A stretch of DNA of 64,000 nucleotides from DATDAH01 sp963792205 (GTDB taxonomy: Bacteria; Actinomycetota; Acidimicrobiia; Acidimicrobiales; DATDAH01): the NCBI GenBank assembly GCA_963792205.1, contig CAWBVI010000004.1:310001-374000 (forward strand), in the 5' to 3' direction. Below are positions 24,092 through 33,152 of the stretch, piece by piece. The notes beneath the pieces were generated by a model. The model was given only the letters and a program-made list of their open reading frames with translations, had not been told where the DNA came from and ran no database searches. The translations under genes were made by a program, and so were the position numbers. Within the stretch, counting starts at the first letter, position 1. Each line of letters starts with the position of its first letter.

Positions 24092-25789
24092 TCACGGAGC
24101 GGCTCGGAGCCGGGCCAGGCTGTCGGCCATGCCGCCGGGCCGGCTGCGGGCGCCCCAGCACGCGATCTGCTCCTCCCGGAGACCGGCGAGGGTGACGTTC
24201 AGCTCGTCGACCCCCGGCCCCGGCAGGCCGTGGCGGTGCGCCAGACGGTGGGCGCCGTGCCGAGCCAAGGCCACCGCCTGGCGCAGCTCGCGGCGGGTCG
24301 TGTCCCCGTCACCATCGGTGAACTGCGCCCCGGCGAGGGCCTCGTCGGCTGCGTCGAGGGTGGCGACGACGCCGGTCAGGTCTTCAGCCGTCGGTTCGCC
24401 GTAGGCCCCGAAACCACCACCGGCCACCGCGTCGTGGAGGGCGGAGCCATTGGGTTGGACCACCCCAGTGCGGGCGAAGACCTCACCCGCCTCCAGGAGG
24501 GCGGCGCCGGCACGGCCGTTGGCCTCGGGCAGCAGGTGGGTGTCGAGGGCGGCCGCCACGTCGAGGTCCTCGTTCGCCTCTGGGGCCCACGCCACCGCGG
24601 CGGCGTAGGTCAACGCCGGGAGCATGACCGTCGGCGGCTGAAGGTGGCCGTTGTCGCCCCATTCGGTGACGAGCATCCCCGAGGCGCCGAAGTCGGCGGC
24701 CGCGGTGGCGGCGTCGAGGGCGTTGGCCCGGGCGTTGGGCCAGCGGCCGACGAGGGAGTTCCAGCCGCTCGTGCCCGGGCAGACCCACCAGTCGATGCCC
24801 GCGCCGGCGAAGCGCTCCGCCCGAGGGCCGAAGCCACGGTAGGCCTCGCTGTCGAGCCAGTCCTGGGCGACCGCGGCGTAGGGCTCCGGAAGGTCGAGCC
24901 CGCGCAGGGCGTCGGCGTAGCGCTCGGGCATCGGCGCCTCGTAGTGCCAGAGCAGGGCGGTGGCGTCGCCGACCCTGTCGGCCGCGCCCGCGGGATCACC
25001 GTGGATCATGTCGGCCCAGAACCGGGGATGGCGACCGAGTGCCCGGGTGCCGTCGAGCAGGCGCTCCAGGTGGGCCACGAACTCGTCGCTCCGGCCGTGG
25101 AGCTCGAAGACCTCGTCGCAGCCGATGTTCACCTGCGGGCTGGCGACGTGCCCGGTCAGCTCGGCGACCAGGTCGAGGGCGAAGCGGGCGTTGTCCTCGG
25201 TGGGCGCCAGGGAGCGAGGCACGGCGGCCGACGGGTCGACCGCCCGTTCCCGGTAGGGCGCCCAGCGCAGCCAGCGCTCGAAGTGGCCGAAGCAGTTCTG
25301 GTTGGCGACCAGCTCGATGCCCCGGCCGGCGCACTCGGCGTCGAGCCAGCGCACGTCGTCGGGGGTCATCGGCGAGGCGTCGCGCCACACCAGCTCGTGG
25401 GCCGCGTAGGCGAAGGTGTGCTCGGTGTAGAGCTCGAGGTGGTTGATGCGCAACCGCTCCAGCCAGGTCAGCAGCGAGCGCAGGCAGGCCCGGTCGGGCA
25501 CCCGGTCGCGGCTGATGTCGAGCATGAAGCCCCGCGCCGCGAGGTCGGGGTGGTCCCGGATCCGTCCCTCCACCAGGCCCGTGCGCCGGAGCTGGGCCAA
25601 GGTCGACTGCCCGTACCGCCGACCCGCCTCGTCCGCGTGGCGAAGGGTGATGGCCTCGGCGGTCAGGTCGATGGCATAGCCCTGCGCCGGCTGCGCCGGG
25701 TCCGCCACCTCGACCACCGCGGTGTCGTCCGGCAGCCGCCGGGTCGAGAGATCGAGCTCCCGAGGGCGGGGCACGAGGACGGGTTCCAC
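24092..25789 (-). CDS. Glycoside hydrolase family 20-like beta-N-acetylhexosaminidase
   Basis: A 565-residue GH20-like enzyme. The small N-terminal domain (1-75) includes YGQSTLAQL. The barrel begins with DHPDLAARGFMLDISRDRVP. The catalytic Asp-Glu pair is D225-E226 in NIGCDEVFEL. Trp-rich substrate-site segments follow (DWWVCPGTSGWN). No signal peptide is seen, so it may act on imported or recycled GlcNAc sugars in the cytoplasm. The GTG start has CAGCCT 6 nt upstream. It is divergent from the CitE-like gene. Confidence 0.82.
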   Translation of the reverse strand: MEPVLVPRPRELDLSTRRLPDDTAVVEVADPAQPAQGYAIDLTAEAITLRHADEAGRRYGQSTLAQLRRTGLVEGRIRDHPDLAARGFMLDISRDRVPDRACLRSLLTWLERLRINHLELYTEHTFAYAAHELVWRDASPMTPDDVRWLDAECAGRGIELVANQNCFGHFERWLRWAPYRERAVDPSAAVPRSLAPTEDNARFALDLVAELTGHVASPQVNIGCDEVFELHGRSDEFVAHLERLLDGTRALGRHPRFWADMIHGDPAGAADRVGDATALLWHYEAPMPERYADALRGLDLPEPYAAVAQDWLDSEAYRGFGPRAERFAGAGIDWWVCPGTSGWNSLVGRWPNARANALDAATAAADFGASGMLVTEWGDNGHLQPPTVMLPALTYAAAVAWAPEANEDLDVAAALDTHLLPEANGRAGAALLEAGEVFARTGVVQPNGSALHDAVAGGGFGAYGEPTAEDLTGVVATLDAADEALAGAQFTDGDGDTTRRELRQAVALARHGAHRLAHRHGLPGPGVDELNVTLAGLREEQIACWGARSRPGGMADSLARLRAAP

Positions 25790-25845
25790 ACCGTCAGGCT
25801 GTCATGCGACCAGAACGCAGGAAGCCGGGTCGTACGCTCGCCGCC

Positions 25846-26688
25846 GTGCGCCTCCGCTCGCTGCTGTTCGCACCGGGGAACCGGGGCGAGGTCCTGGCCA
25901 AGCTTCCCCGCTCGGGGCCGGACGGGGCCGTGCTCGACCTGGAGGACGCGGTGCCGACCGACGCCAAGGCCGACGCCCGTGCGGTCACCGCGGCGGCGGC
26001 TGTCGACCTTCGCGACGGCCACCCCGGGCTCGCCCTCTTCGTCCGGGTGAACGCCGTGGCCTCCGAGTGGTTCGGCGCCGACGTGGCGGAGGCGGTGGTG
26101 CCGGGCCTCGCCGGCGTGGTGGTGCCGAAGCTGGAGTCGGCCGAGCAGGTGGCGGTGGTGGCCGAGGCCCTCGACTCCCGGGGGCTGACCGACCTGACCA
26201 TCGTGGCCGGGCTGGAGACCGCCGCCGGTGTGGCCCGGGCCGAGGCGGTGCTCGACGACACCCGGGTCACCGCCGCCTACTTCGGCGCCGAGGACTTCGT
26301 CGCCGACCTGGGCGGGGTCCGCAGCGAGGAGGGCACCGAGGTCCTCTACGCCCGGTCCCGGGTGGCCCTGGCTGCCCGCCTCACCGGGACGCTGGCCATC
26401 GACCAGGTGGTGACCGCGCTCGGGGACGAGGACCGGTTCCGGGCCGACGCGGCGATGGGCCGCTCGCTCGGCTACCGGGGCAAGCTCTGCATCCACCCCG
26501 ACCAGGTGGCGTGGGCCCACGCCGCGTTCTCCCCCACCCCCGAGGAGCTCGATCGGGCCCGGCGCCTGCTCGCGGCCTACGACGACGCCGTGGCCGCCGG
26601 CGACGCGGCCATCGCCTTCGAGGGCCAGATGGTCGACGAGCCCCTCGCCCGCCAGGCCCGCGCCGTTCTCGAAGCCGCGGCCGACTGA
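25846..26688 (+). CDS. HpcH/HpaI aldolase/citrate lyase-like (CitE family) enzyme
   Basis: A 280-residue CitE-like TIM-barrel lyase. The signature start RSLLFAPGNRGEVL, LDLEDAVPTDAKADAR (metal-binding Glu/Asp), LFVRVNAV, GLETAAGVARAEAVL and the YRGKLCIHPDQV segment are characteristic. Stand-alone CitE proteins act on malyl-, beta-methylmalyl- or citramalyl-CoA. The substrate here is unknown. The start is GTG with TACGCT 7 nt upstream; an in-frame ATG at 25804 would leave that box inside the gene. A hairpin terminator follows at 26691-26741. Confidence 0.88.
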   Translation: MRLRSLLFAPGNRGEVLAKLPRSGPDGAVLDLEDAVPTDAKADARAVTAAAAVDLRDGHPGLALFVRVNAVASEWFGADVAEAVVPGLAGVVVPKLESAEQVAVVAEALDSRGLTDLTIVAGLETAAGVARAEAVLDDTRVTAAYFGAEDFVADLGGVRSEEGTEVLYARSRVALAARLTGTLAIDQVVTALGDEDRFRADAAMGRSLGYRGKLCIHPDQVAWAHAAFSPTPEELDRARRLLAAYDDAVAAGDAAIAFEGQMVDEPLARQARAVLEAAAD

Positions 26689-26690
26689 CC

Positions 26691-26741
26691 GTTCTGGTTG
26701 CTGCACCGCGCTCACCACGGAGCAAGGGGAGCAACCAGAAC
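26691..26741. terminator. Inverted repeat between convergent CitE-like and MaoC genes
   Basis: A perfect 12-bp inverted repeat: GTTCTGGTTGCT at 26691-26702 and AGCAACCAGAAC at 26730-26741, enclosing 27 bases. It lies between two convergent stops. The GTTCTGG core recurs in intergenic repeats at 29761 and 44611. Confidence 0.6.
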
Positions 26742-26747
26742 CGGGGG

Positions 26748-27218
26748 TCAGGCGGGCTGACGGTGCATGAGCGCCGTGCGGACGGCGCGGCAGACCAGGA
26801 CGTCGTCCTGGTTGAAGGCCCGGTGCTCGAAGGTGACGAGGCCGGCGTCGGGACGGCTGCCGGAGTCCCGGACGGCGACCACCTCGGTCTCGGCGTGGAC
26901 GGTGTCGCCGGGGAAGAGCGGGGCCGGGAAGTCGACCTCCTTGAAGCCCAGGTTGGCCACGGTCGTGCCATGGGTCGTCTCGTGCACCGAGATGCCCACC
27001 AGCAGGGCCAGCGTGAACATGGAGTTGACCAGCGGACGGCCGAACTCGGTCTGGGCGGCGTAGTGAGCGTCGAGGTGGATCGGCGCCGGGTTGAGCGTGG
27101 CCGTCGAGAAGCCGATGTTGTCCGATTCGGTGATCGTGCGGCTCAGCGCGTGGGGGATGACCTCGCCCACCTCGAACGCCTCGAACCAGCGGCCCAGAAC
27201 CGGGCGCTCCCCTGTCAC
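26748..27218 (-). CDS. MaoC family dehydratase
   Basis: A 156-residue MaoC protein: the start RPVLGRWFEAFEVGEVIPH, the hydratase loop NIGFSTATLNPAPIHLDAHY, and the hotdog helix FGRPLVNSMFTLALLVG. The second half, VANLGFKEVDFPAPLFPGDT, is typical of mesaconyl-CoA hydratase-like MaoC proteins. This suggests, without proving, a link to the adjacent CitE-like lyase in branched C4/C5 CoA metabolism. The GTG start has TATGGT exactly 6 nt upstream. Confidence 0.88.
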   Translation of the reverse strand: MTGERPVLGRWFEAFEVGEVIPHALSRTITESDNIGFSTATLNPAPIHLDAHYAAQTEFGRPLVNSMFTLALLVGISVHETTHGTTVANLGFKEVDFPAPLFPGDTVHAETEVVAVRDSGSRPDAGLVTFEHRAFNQDDVLVCRAVRTALMHRQPA

Positions 27219-27228
27219 GGCGCCACCA

Positions 27229-27237
27229 TATTGTCCT
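27229..27237. promoter_or_regulatory. Overlapping divergent -10 boxes
   Basis: The minus-strand box TATGGT (27229-27234) is 6 nt from the MaoC GTG. The plus-strand box TATTGT (27232-27237) is 4 nt from a GTG and 7 nt from the ATG of the thioesterase. They share three bases, so RNA polymerase could not occupy both at once. Confidence 0.5.
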
Positions 27238-27241
27238 CGTG

Positions 27242-28093
27242 ATGGGCGATCTCGACGTCGACACGCGGCTGGAGGGCGGCGACGGTCGCTGGACGATCTC
27301 GCTGAGCCCGGAATGGGAGATCTGGGGGCCGTGCGGCGGCTACATCGCGGCCTTGCTCCTGCGGGCCGCCGGCGCTCACTCCGCCTTTCCCCGTCCGATC
27401 ACGCTCTTCGCCCACTTCCTCGGCGTGGCCCGCTTCGAACCGGTCGAGCTGGTGGCCGAGACACTCCAGGCCGGGAGGCGCAGCCAGTCGATCCGGGTGT
27501 CGATGACCCAGGACGGCCGACCGATCAGCCAGGCGATGGTCTGGACGGCCGCCGCGCCCGACGGGCGCGAGGGCATCGAGTACGACTGGACCACACCTCC
27601 TGACGTCCCCGGCCCCGAAGGTCTGGCGACGATGGACGACCTGCGGCCGGATGTCCCGAGGTTCCCCTTCTGGAACAACCTCGAGGACCGTCCGATCGAC
27701 TGGCTCGGTCCCGACCGGTGGGAGCGCGAGCGGCCGCTCGCTCCGACCATGCAGAGCTGGTTCCGCTTCCGGCCGACAGCCGTCTTCGACGACCCGTTCG
27801 TCGAAGCGGCGCGCGTGGCCATGATCTGCGACCTGCTCGGCTGGCCGTCGGTGGTCCGAGCGCTGGAGCCCGGCCTCGAGGAGCAGTGGATCGCCCCCAA
27901 CCTCGACCTCTCGGTGACCTTCCACCAGCCACCGGGAGGGAGCGAGTTCCTCCTGCTCGACGCCCAGGCGCCGATCGCCGCCGGAGGCACGGTCGGGGGC
28001 TGGGGCCAGGTCTGGTCCGAGGACGGGCGGCTGCTGGCCAGTTGCAGCCAGCAGCTGCTGGCCCGGCCGGTTCCCCGCCCGCCCGCGGGCTAG
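27242..28093 (+). CDS. TesB-like acyl-CoA thioesterase family protein
   Basis: A 283-residue double-hotdog protein of the TesB-like branch. The first hotdog includes WGPCGGYIAALLLRAAG with RPITLFAHFLGVARF. The second includes LDLSVTFHQPPG and a C-terminal GGWGQVWSEDGRLLASCSQQ that is standard for the family. It would release free acids from acyl-CoA. A GTG one codon upstream (27239) is an alternative start. It diverges from the MaoC gene with overlapping -10 boxes. Confidence 0.85.
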   Translation: MGDLDVDTRLEGGDGRWTISLSPEWEIWGPCGGYIAALLLRAAGAHSAFPRPITLFAHFLGVARFEPVELVAETLQAGRRSQSIRVSMTQDGRPISQAMVWTAAAPDGREGIEYDWTTPPDVPGPEGLATMDDLRPDVPRFPFWNNLEDRPIDWLGPDRWERERPLAPTMQSWFRFRPTAVFDDPFVEAARVAMICDLLGWPSVVRALEPGLEEQWIAPNLDLSVTFHQPPGGSEFLLLDAQAPIAAGGTVGGWGQVWSEDGRLLASCSQQLLARPVPRPPAG

Positions 28094-28110
28094 ACGGTCG
28101 GATACCGGTT

Positions 28111-28404
28111 TCACGACACGAGCGCGAGCACGCCGCCCGTCGTGATGACCGCCAGGAGGAGGAGGCCGACGACCACGAACCGCCAGTCGCCGGCCCGGGC
28201 CCAGGCCACCTCCAGCCAGACCACCCGCAGCAGTGGCGCCGCGATGACGACCACGATCGCCGCCACCGCCACGTCGACGCCCGCCTGCCCGGGCAGCAGG
28301 AGGCCGACCGCACCGAGGACGGCCGCGGCGACCGCCGCCCACTGCAACCCCCGGACCAGTTGGTCGAGCGGTTCCCTGGCCAGCCGGGTCCCGCGCTCGC
28401 TCAT
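28111..28404 (-). CDS. DUF1634-like small membrane protein
   Basis: A 97-residue protein with three predicted membrane helices (about 17-38, 45-63 and 73-94). DUF1634 proteins are typically encoded beside TauE/SafE permeases, as here, where the stop of the permease overlaps this start by 4 bp. The family's role is unknown; it is probably an accessory subunit of the transporter. The assignment rests on size, topology and context. Confidence 0.65.
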   Translation of the reverse strand: MSERGTRLAREPLDQLVRGLQWAAVAAAVLGAVGLLLPGQAGVDVAVAAIVVVIAAPLLRVVWLEVAWARAGDWRFVVVGLLLLAVITTGGVLALVS

Positions 28405-29235
28405 GCGGTGGCCACGAGCAGGACGGCGACCACGACGAGGACCACGCCGAGGAACCGGCGCACGACGAAGGCCCGCATCCAGCCCTGGAGGCGGACGCCG
28501 GCGGCCGCGCCGATCACGCTGCCGACCATGACCGCCGCCGCCGGGTGGGCCTCGATGCGGCCCTGTGCCGCGAACACGAGGAGGCCCGCGGCGGCGGTGA
28601 CGCCGACGGTGAACGTGCTCGTCGCCGCCGCCACCTTCACCGGCACGTGCATGACCTCACTCATCACGGGGGTCTTGATGAATCCGCCCCCCACCCCGGA
28701 CAGCCCCGAGATCAGTCCGGCCCCGGTCATGGCGGTGAGGCCGGCGGGCAGGCGCTTCACCCGGTACGGGGCCACGCCGCCGAAGCGGGCCACCGCCCCG
28801 CCGAGGCCGCCCATGCGCTCGCCCACGTGCTCGGGACCGAACGCCGGGTGGGGCTGGTTGCGGATCCCCTGCCGCGAGCTCCCGGCGACCGCGGCGCCGA
28901 GGGCCACGATCGCCAACGCGTAGACCAGGGCCTCGCTCGCTCACCGCCCCCGAGATCAACGCCCCGACGATGGCGCCGGCGCTGGCCGCCACCTCGACGG
29001 TCACCCCGAGGCGATGGTTGACCGCTCGGTCCTCCACGTGGATCGGGCCGGACACGAGGGAACCGGTCGCCACCAGGACGAGGCCGAGCGGGGCGGCCTC
29101 CGACGCGGGGGTCCCGGTGGTCACCAGCAGGGGGACGAGGAGGAGGGCGCCACCGAGGCCACCGATCGCCCCGACGGCGGCGCAGGCCGCAGCGGCGGCG
29201 ACCAGCAGCGGAGTGGCCACGCCCGAGTGTCGCAT
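28401..29235 (-). pseudogene. TauE/SafE-family sulfite/anion permease, split by a 4-bp duplication
   Basis: Two minus-strand frames together give one TauE/SafE protein of about 278 residues with eight membrane segments. The N-terminal half starts MRHSGVATPLLVAAAAACAA and contains GAIGGLGGALLLVPLL. The C-terminal half contains SGLSGVGGGFIKTPVM, the second copy of the family's glycine motif. The join falls at a tandem GCTCGCTC (plus strand, 28932-28943); removing one 4-bp unit restores ISGAVSEALVYALAIVAL. It may be a natural slipped-strand frameshift, a phase-variable gene or an assembly error. Confidence 0.75.
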
Positions 29236-29272
29236 GAGCCGCACCGACCGGCCCGCCGGCCGGCCTGGAGCG

Positions 29273-29731
29273 CTAACCCGGTCCTGAGTTCGACCCGCTC
29301 CGGTCGTCGTCGCCACCGTCGTCCATGGCCTCCAAGGCGGCGATCAGCTCCTCCTCTTCCTCGTCGGAGAGCCGGGCGTCGGGGTGCAGCAGCGTGTACT
29401 GGCTCGGTGGCATGGAGCCTTCTTCGATCGTCTCGGCGGCGTCATCGGCATCGCCGTCGTCGTCGTCCCAGGTGGAGAAGTTGAGCTCGTCGCGGCCCGA
29501 CTCCACGTCCCGCCGCACCAGCCAGGACATCGGGGCGACGTAGGAGTAGACGGGCCAGTCCGTCTCGTTGGAGTGGCAGTCGTAGCAGGCCGCCACCGCG
29601 AGGTCTCGTGCCCCCTCCGACGGCCACGGGGCGTCCTCGGTCACGGCGGGTTCTCGTGCCACCACCCGTAGGGCACCAGCTGGATCGCGATCGCGATCCC
29701 CGCCGCGCCGAAGAGACCGGCTTCACGAAGC
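29273..29731 (-). pseudogene. Haem-binding-domain protein (CxxCH) with two frameshifts near the N-terminus
   Basis: The intact part (29273-29665) carries ACYDCHSNETDWPVYSYVAP, a haem-binding CxxCH, then MSWLVRRDVESGRDELNFS and an acidic tail. This is the cytochrome-like 'haem-binding domain' family, normally with an N-terminal membrane anchor. That anchor is present upstream but in two other frames. MRRFVKPV starts at 29731, then GAAGIAIAIQLVPYGWWHE continues in a second frame. Adding one base near 29716 and one near 29646 rebuilds a single protein of about 150 residues. Whether the bases are missing in nature or in the assembly is unknown. Confidence 0.7.
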
Positions 29732-29750
29732 GACGCATCGCCGCCCTACC

Positions 29751-29852
29751 CGACCCCGACCGTTCTGGGCACTCAGCCCTCGACCCAGACCCGACCCCAA
29801 CCGTTCTGGGCACTCAGGCTTGTGTCCTCGACAAACCTCAGTACCCAGAACG
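29751..29852. repeat. Direct and inverted repeats with CGTTCTGGG core
   Basis: A 26-base direct repeat (25 identical) lies at 29751-29776 and 29792-29817, each ending CGTTCTGGGCACTCAG. The second copy is followed by an inverted partner, CTCAGTACCCAGAACG, at 29837-29852. The region lies between the divergent haem-binding and MBL-fold genes. Confidence 0.7.
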
Positions 29853-29883
29853 AGAAGGCTGGCGCTCTGCGACGATGGGCGGG

Positions 29884-30825
<942 letters not shown>

Positions 30826-30938
30826 AGGCAGTCCGGACACGGGGGGAGTGTGAGGGGGCACCCCCCTCACCGTCGCCGGATCCGACTTGCTCGGTCCGGC
30901 GACAGAAGGCGGCGCGCCGTCAGGCGCTCGATCAAGCT

Positions 30939-30965
30939 CGCTCCCGAACCTACGGTTCGGGAGCG
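30939..30965. terminator. Hairpin at the 3' ends of the MBL-fold and metalloprotease genes
   Basis: A perfect 12-bp stem (CGCTCCCGAACC, loop TAC, GGTTCGGGAGCG). It overlaps the last codons of the minus-strand metalloprotease and lies about 110 bp after the plus-strand stop. No U-tract is present. Confidence 0.6.
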
Positions 30966-32521
30966 AAACGACGGAAGTGCCAGGCGCCGTTTATCGAACG
31001 GCCGGGGAGGTCGTTGGCGAGGCCGATCCAGCGACCGGCGACCGGGGGCACGCCGAGGTTGCCGAAGACGATGCGCTGGTCGGGCGGACCGCCGGTGAGC
31101 GTCCGGCGGAGCAGCCACGGCTTGCCCCGCACCATGCCGGGGTCGGTGCGGCCGTTGCCGTCCCAGTCGCCGGCCACGGGACGGTCGTTGGGCCGGCCGA
31201 AGTCGAACTCGATCGCCGGCGTCCCCGTGGAGACCCGGTTGCGCAACTGCCAGTGGTTGCCGTCGACCATGCCCGGGGTGTCGAAGCCGTCGCCGTTCCA
31301 GTCCCCCACCACGGCGCGCTCGCCCGGAGCGCCGAAGCGGAAGGTGTAGACGGGTGGGCCGGCGGTGTTGCTGTTGCGGAGCAACCACTGGTTGCCCCGG
31401 ACCACGCCCACCGTCTCGGTCCCGTTCCCGTTCCAGTCCCCGCACACGAACTGGTCGCCCGCCTGGCCGTAGTGGAACTGGACCTGCGGACCACCCGAGC
31501 GCAGGTTGTTGCGCAGCCGCCACTCGTTGCCCCGCACGATTCCCGGGGTGTCCATGCCGTCGCCGTTCCAGTCGCAGGCCAGCACCCGGTCGCGGCCCCG
31601 CCCGAAGGTCGAGTGCTGGACGCCCGGACCGATGGCCCGCACGCCCACTCCGTGCCGGCTGCCGGCCGCCGACCGCTCGCCCCCGACCGGCCACGTGTTG
31701 TGGCGGCAGCCCTGGAGACCGATCGACTGCTGCTGCATGACCGGCGCCGCCTGGCCGGCCCCGGGGCAGGAGGCATGGCCGAAGCCCAGCCAGTGCCCCG
31801 TCTCGTGGTTGACGACGTAGTGCCGGTAGCTGTCGAGGGACCCGCCGTTGGAACGCCAGGAGTCGGTCGCGGTCTGCCAGCGGGTCTGGTTGATGATCAC
31901 GTTCCGGCCCACGCGGCAGGACCACATGCTGCTGCAGGGCGAGCCGAACGACGGCAACGTCGAGTCCTGGGCCAGGTACACGGTGAAGTCGCCGCCGCTC
32001 GACACCTGGCGGAACTCGATCGAACCGCCCAGCGACCAGCCCCGGGGGTCGTTCAGCGTCTGGGCGACGTGGAGAGCGAAGAACTGGGTGTCCGCGGTGA
32101 TCGCCCCGCGGGTGGCCAGGGAGTACGTGTAGGTCCGCGCCTCGGTCCCACCCTCGGCGCCACCGGGGTCCTCGGAGCGGGGGCCGACGGTAACGGCCAC
32201 TGCCCGACTGCGAAGTGCCGGCCCCGCCGCCGTCACCGCGCTGACCTCGTAGCGGTGCCGGGATCCGTTCACGAGGCCGGTGTCGGTGTAGACGGGGGCG
32301 GACAGGTCGGTCACCTCGGCCACCAACCGGCCGTCGCGAACGACCCGCCAGGCGGTGACGGGGCCGGGCGGCGACGTCCAGGTCAAGGTCACGACCCGGT
32401 CGCCGGGGATGGCCTCGACGCGCATGGACGGGGCGGGCCCTCGGGCCGCGGTAGCCGGCGCGGCGGCCAGCGTCGACACGGTGGCGAACAGGACGAAGGC
32501 GATCGGGGCGATCCGCCGCAT
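30950..32521 (-). CDS. Secreted zinc metalloprotease with Fn3-like domain, DUF3152-like core and C-terminal repeats
   Basis: A 523-residue exported protein. Signal peptide 1-26 ends ATA-A. A fibronectin-III-like domain (about 30-112) is followed by a protease-like domain with HETGHWLGFGH (H239, E240, H243, H249), the HExxHxxGxxH zinc motif, and a VMQQQS Met-turn-like segment. From about residue 310 there are five to six repeats of a motif like CDWNGDGMDTPGIVRGN, about 48 residues each, resembling calcium-binding FG-GAP/VCBS blades. The core resembles actinobacterial DUF3152 proteins. The ATG at 32521 gives a good signal peptide. Confidence 0.8.
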   Translation of the reverse strand: MRRIAPIAFVLFATVSTLAAAPATAARGPAPSMRVEAIPGDRVVTLTWTSPPGPVTAWRVVRDGRLVAEVTDLSAPVYTDTGLVNGSRHRYEVSAVTAAGPALRSRAVAVTVGPRSEDPGGAEGGTEARTYTYSLATRGAITADTQFFALHVAQTLNDPRGWSLGGSIEFRQVSSGGDFTVYLAQDSTLPSFGSPCSSMWSCRVGRNVIINQTRWQTATDSWRSNGGSLDSYRHYVVNHETGHWLGFGHASCPGAGQAAPVMQQQSIGLQGCRHNTWPVGGERSAAGSRHGVGVRAIGPGVQHSTFGRGRDRVLACDWNGDGMDTPGIVRGNEWRLRNNLRSGGPQVQFHYGQAGDQFVCGDWNGNGTETVGVVRGNQWLLRNSNTAGPPVYTFRFGAPGERAVVGDWNGDGFDTPGMVDGNHWQLRNRVSTGTPAIEFDFGRPNDRPVAGDWDGNGRTDPGMVRGKPWLLRRTLTGGPPDQRIVFGNLGVPPVAGRWIGLANDLPGRSINGAWHFRRFAPEP

Positions 32522-32652
32522 CGATCCGACGCTAGCCCACGGCAACGATTCCCGGTAACCACGTCACGCGGTTGACTGAACGCGGTTAGTGGTACATTGT
32601 GATCACTACCAACGGAAGGGCAACCCTGAACGCTACGCCAGGTGGAGCCCAC

Positions 32653-33057
32653 ATGAATGACATGGACCGCACGCTCCGGCTTGCGGTCGCCGCCGACCCA
32701 TCCGCTCCTGCGGTCATCCACGCCGAGCTTCGTCGCTGGCTGGCGCGCGAGGGCGTACGAGGCTGGGTCGTCGACGACCTGCTGGTCTCGAGCGACGAGA
32801 TCTGCTTCGAGACGATCCTCCTGCCCGGGGTGACTCGCATCGAGGTGGAGGCGGAGGTGGTGGACGGCGTCGTGCGCCTGCGCATCGCCTCCGACCGCCG
32901 CCAGCGCGAGCTGCGCATGGTCCCCTTCGTCACGGGCATCGAGGTGGTGGACGACCTCGGCCCCGAGCTGCGCATCGTCCGCCACGTCGCCGACACCCTC
33001 GACATCCAGACCCTGCCCGACCAGACCATCGTCGAGCTCACCAAGTCCGTGACCTGA
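32653..33057 (+). CDS. Anti-sigma/serine-kinase-like ATP-binding domain protein (probable)
   Basis: A 134-residue protein reminiscent of RsbW-type HATPase_c domains (start RTLRLAVAADPSAPAVIHAE, then VDDLLVSSDEICFETIL, an N-box-like region). The later Gly-rich ATP-lid motifs are weak or missing, so ATP binding is uncertain. I chose ATG 32653 because AGGTGGAG stands 5 nt upstream. The GTG at 32599 lies directly after the -10-like TACATT (32593-32598) and would be within the 5' leader. A palindrome GTGATCAC at 32599-32606 follows that box and may be an operator. Confidence 0.55.
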   Translation: MNDMDRTLRLAVAADPSAPAVIHAELRRWLAREGVRGWVVDDLLVSSDEICFETILLPGVTRIEVEAEVVDGVVRLRIASDRRQRELRMVPFVTGIEVVDDLGPELRIVRHVADTLDIQTLPDQTIVELTKSVT

Positions 33058-33074
33058 TCCCCAGGGCCGCGCTT

Positions 33075-33119
33075 CTGGCGCCTGGTCCGGCTGTCCCGCC
33101 CGCCCGGATCAGGCGCCAG
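33075..33119. terminator. Terminator-like inverted repeat between convergent genes
   Basis: Arms CTGGCGCCTG (33075-33084) and CAGGCGCCAG (33110-33119) pair perfectly. The inner GTCCGG/CCGGAT can extend the stem. It lies between the stops of the HATPase-like and acyl-CoA dehydrogenase genes. Confidence 0.7.
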
Positions 33120-33152
33120 TCGCGCCTCCCCCCTTCCCCGTCCGCCGTACCG

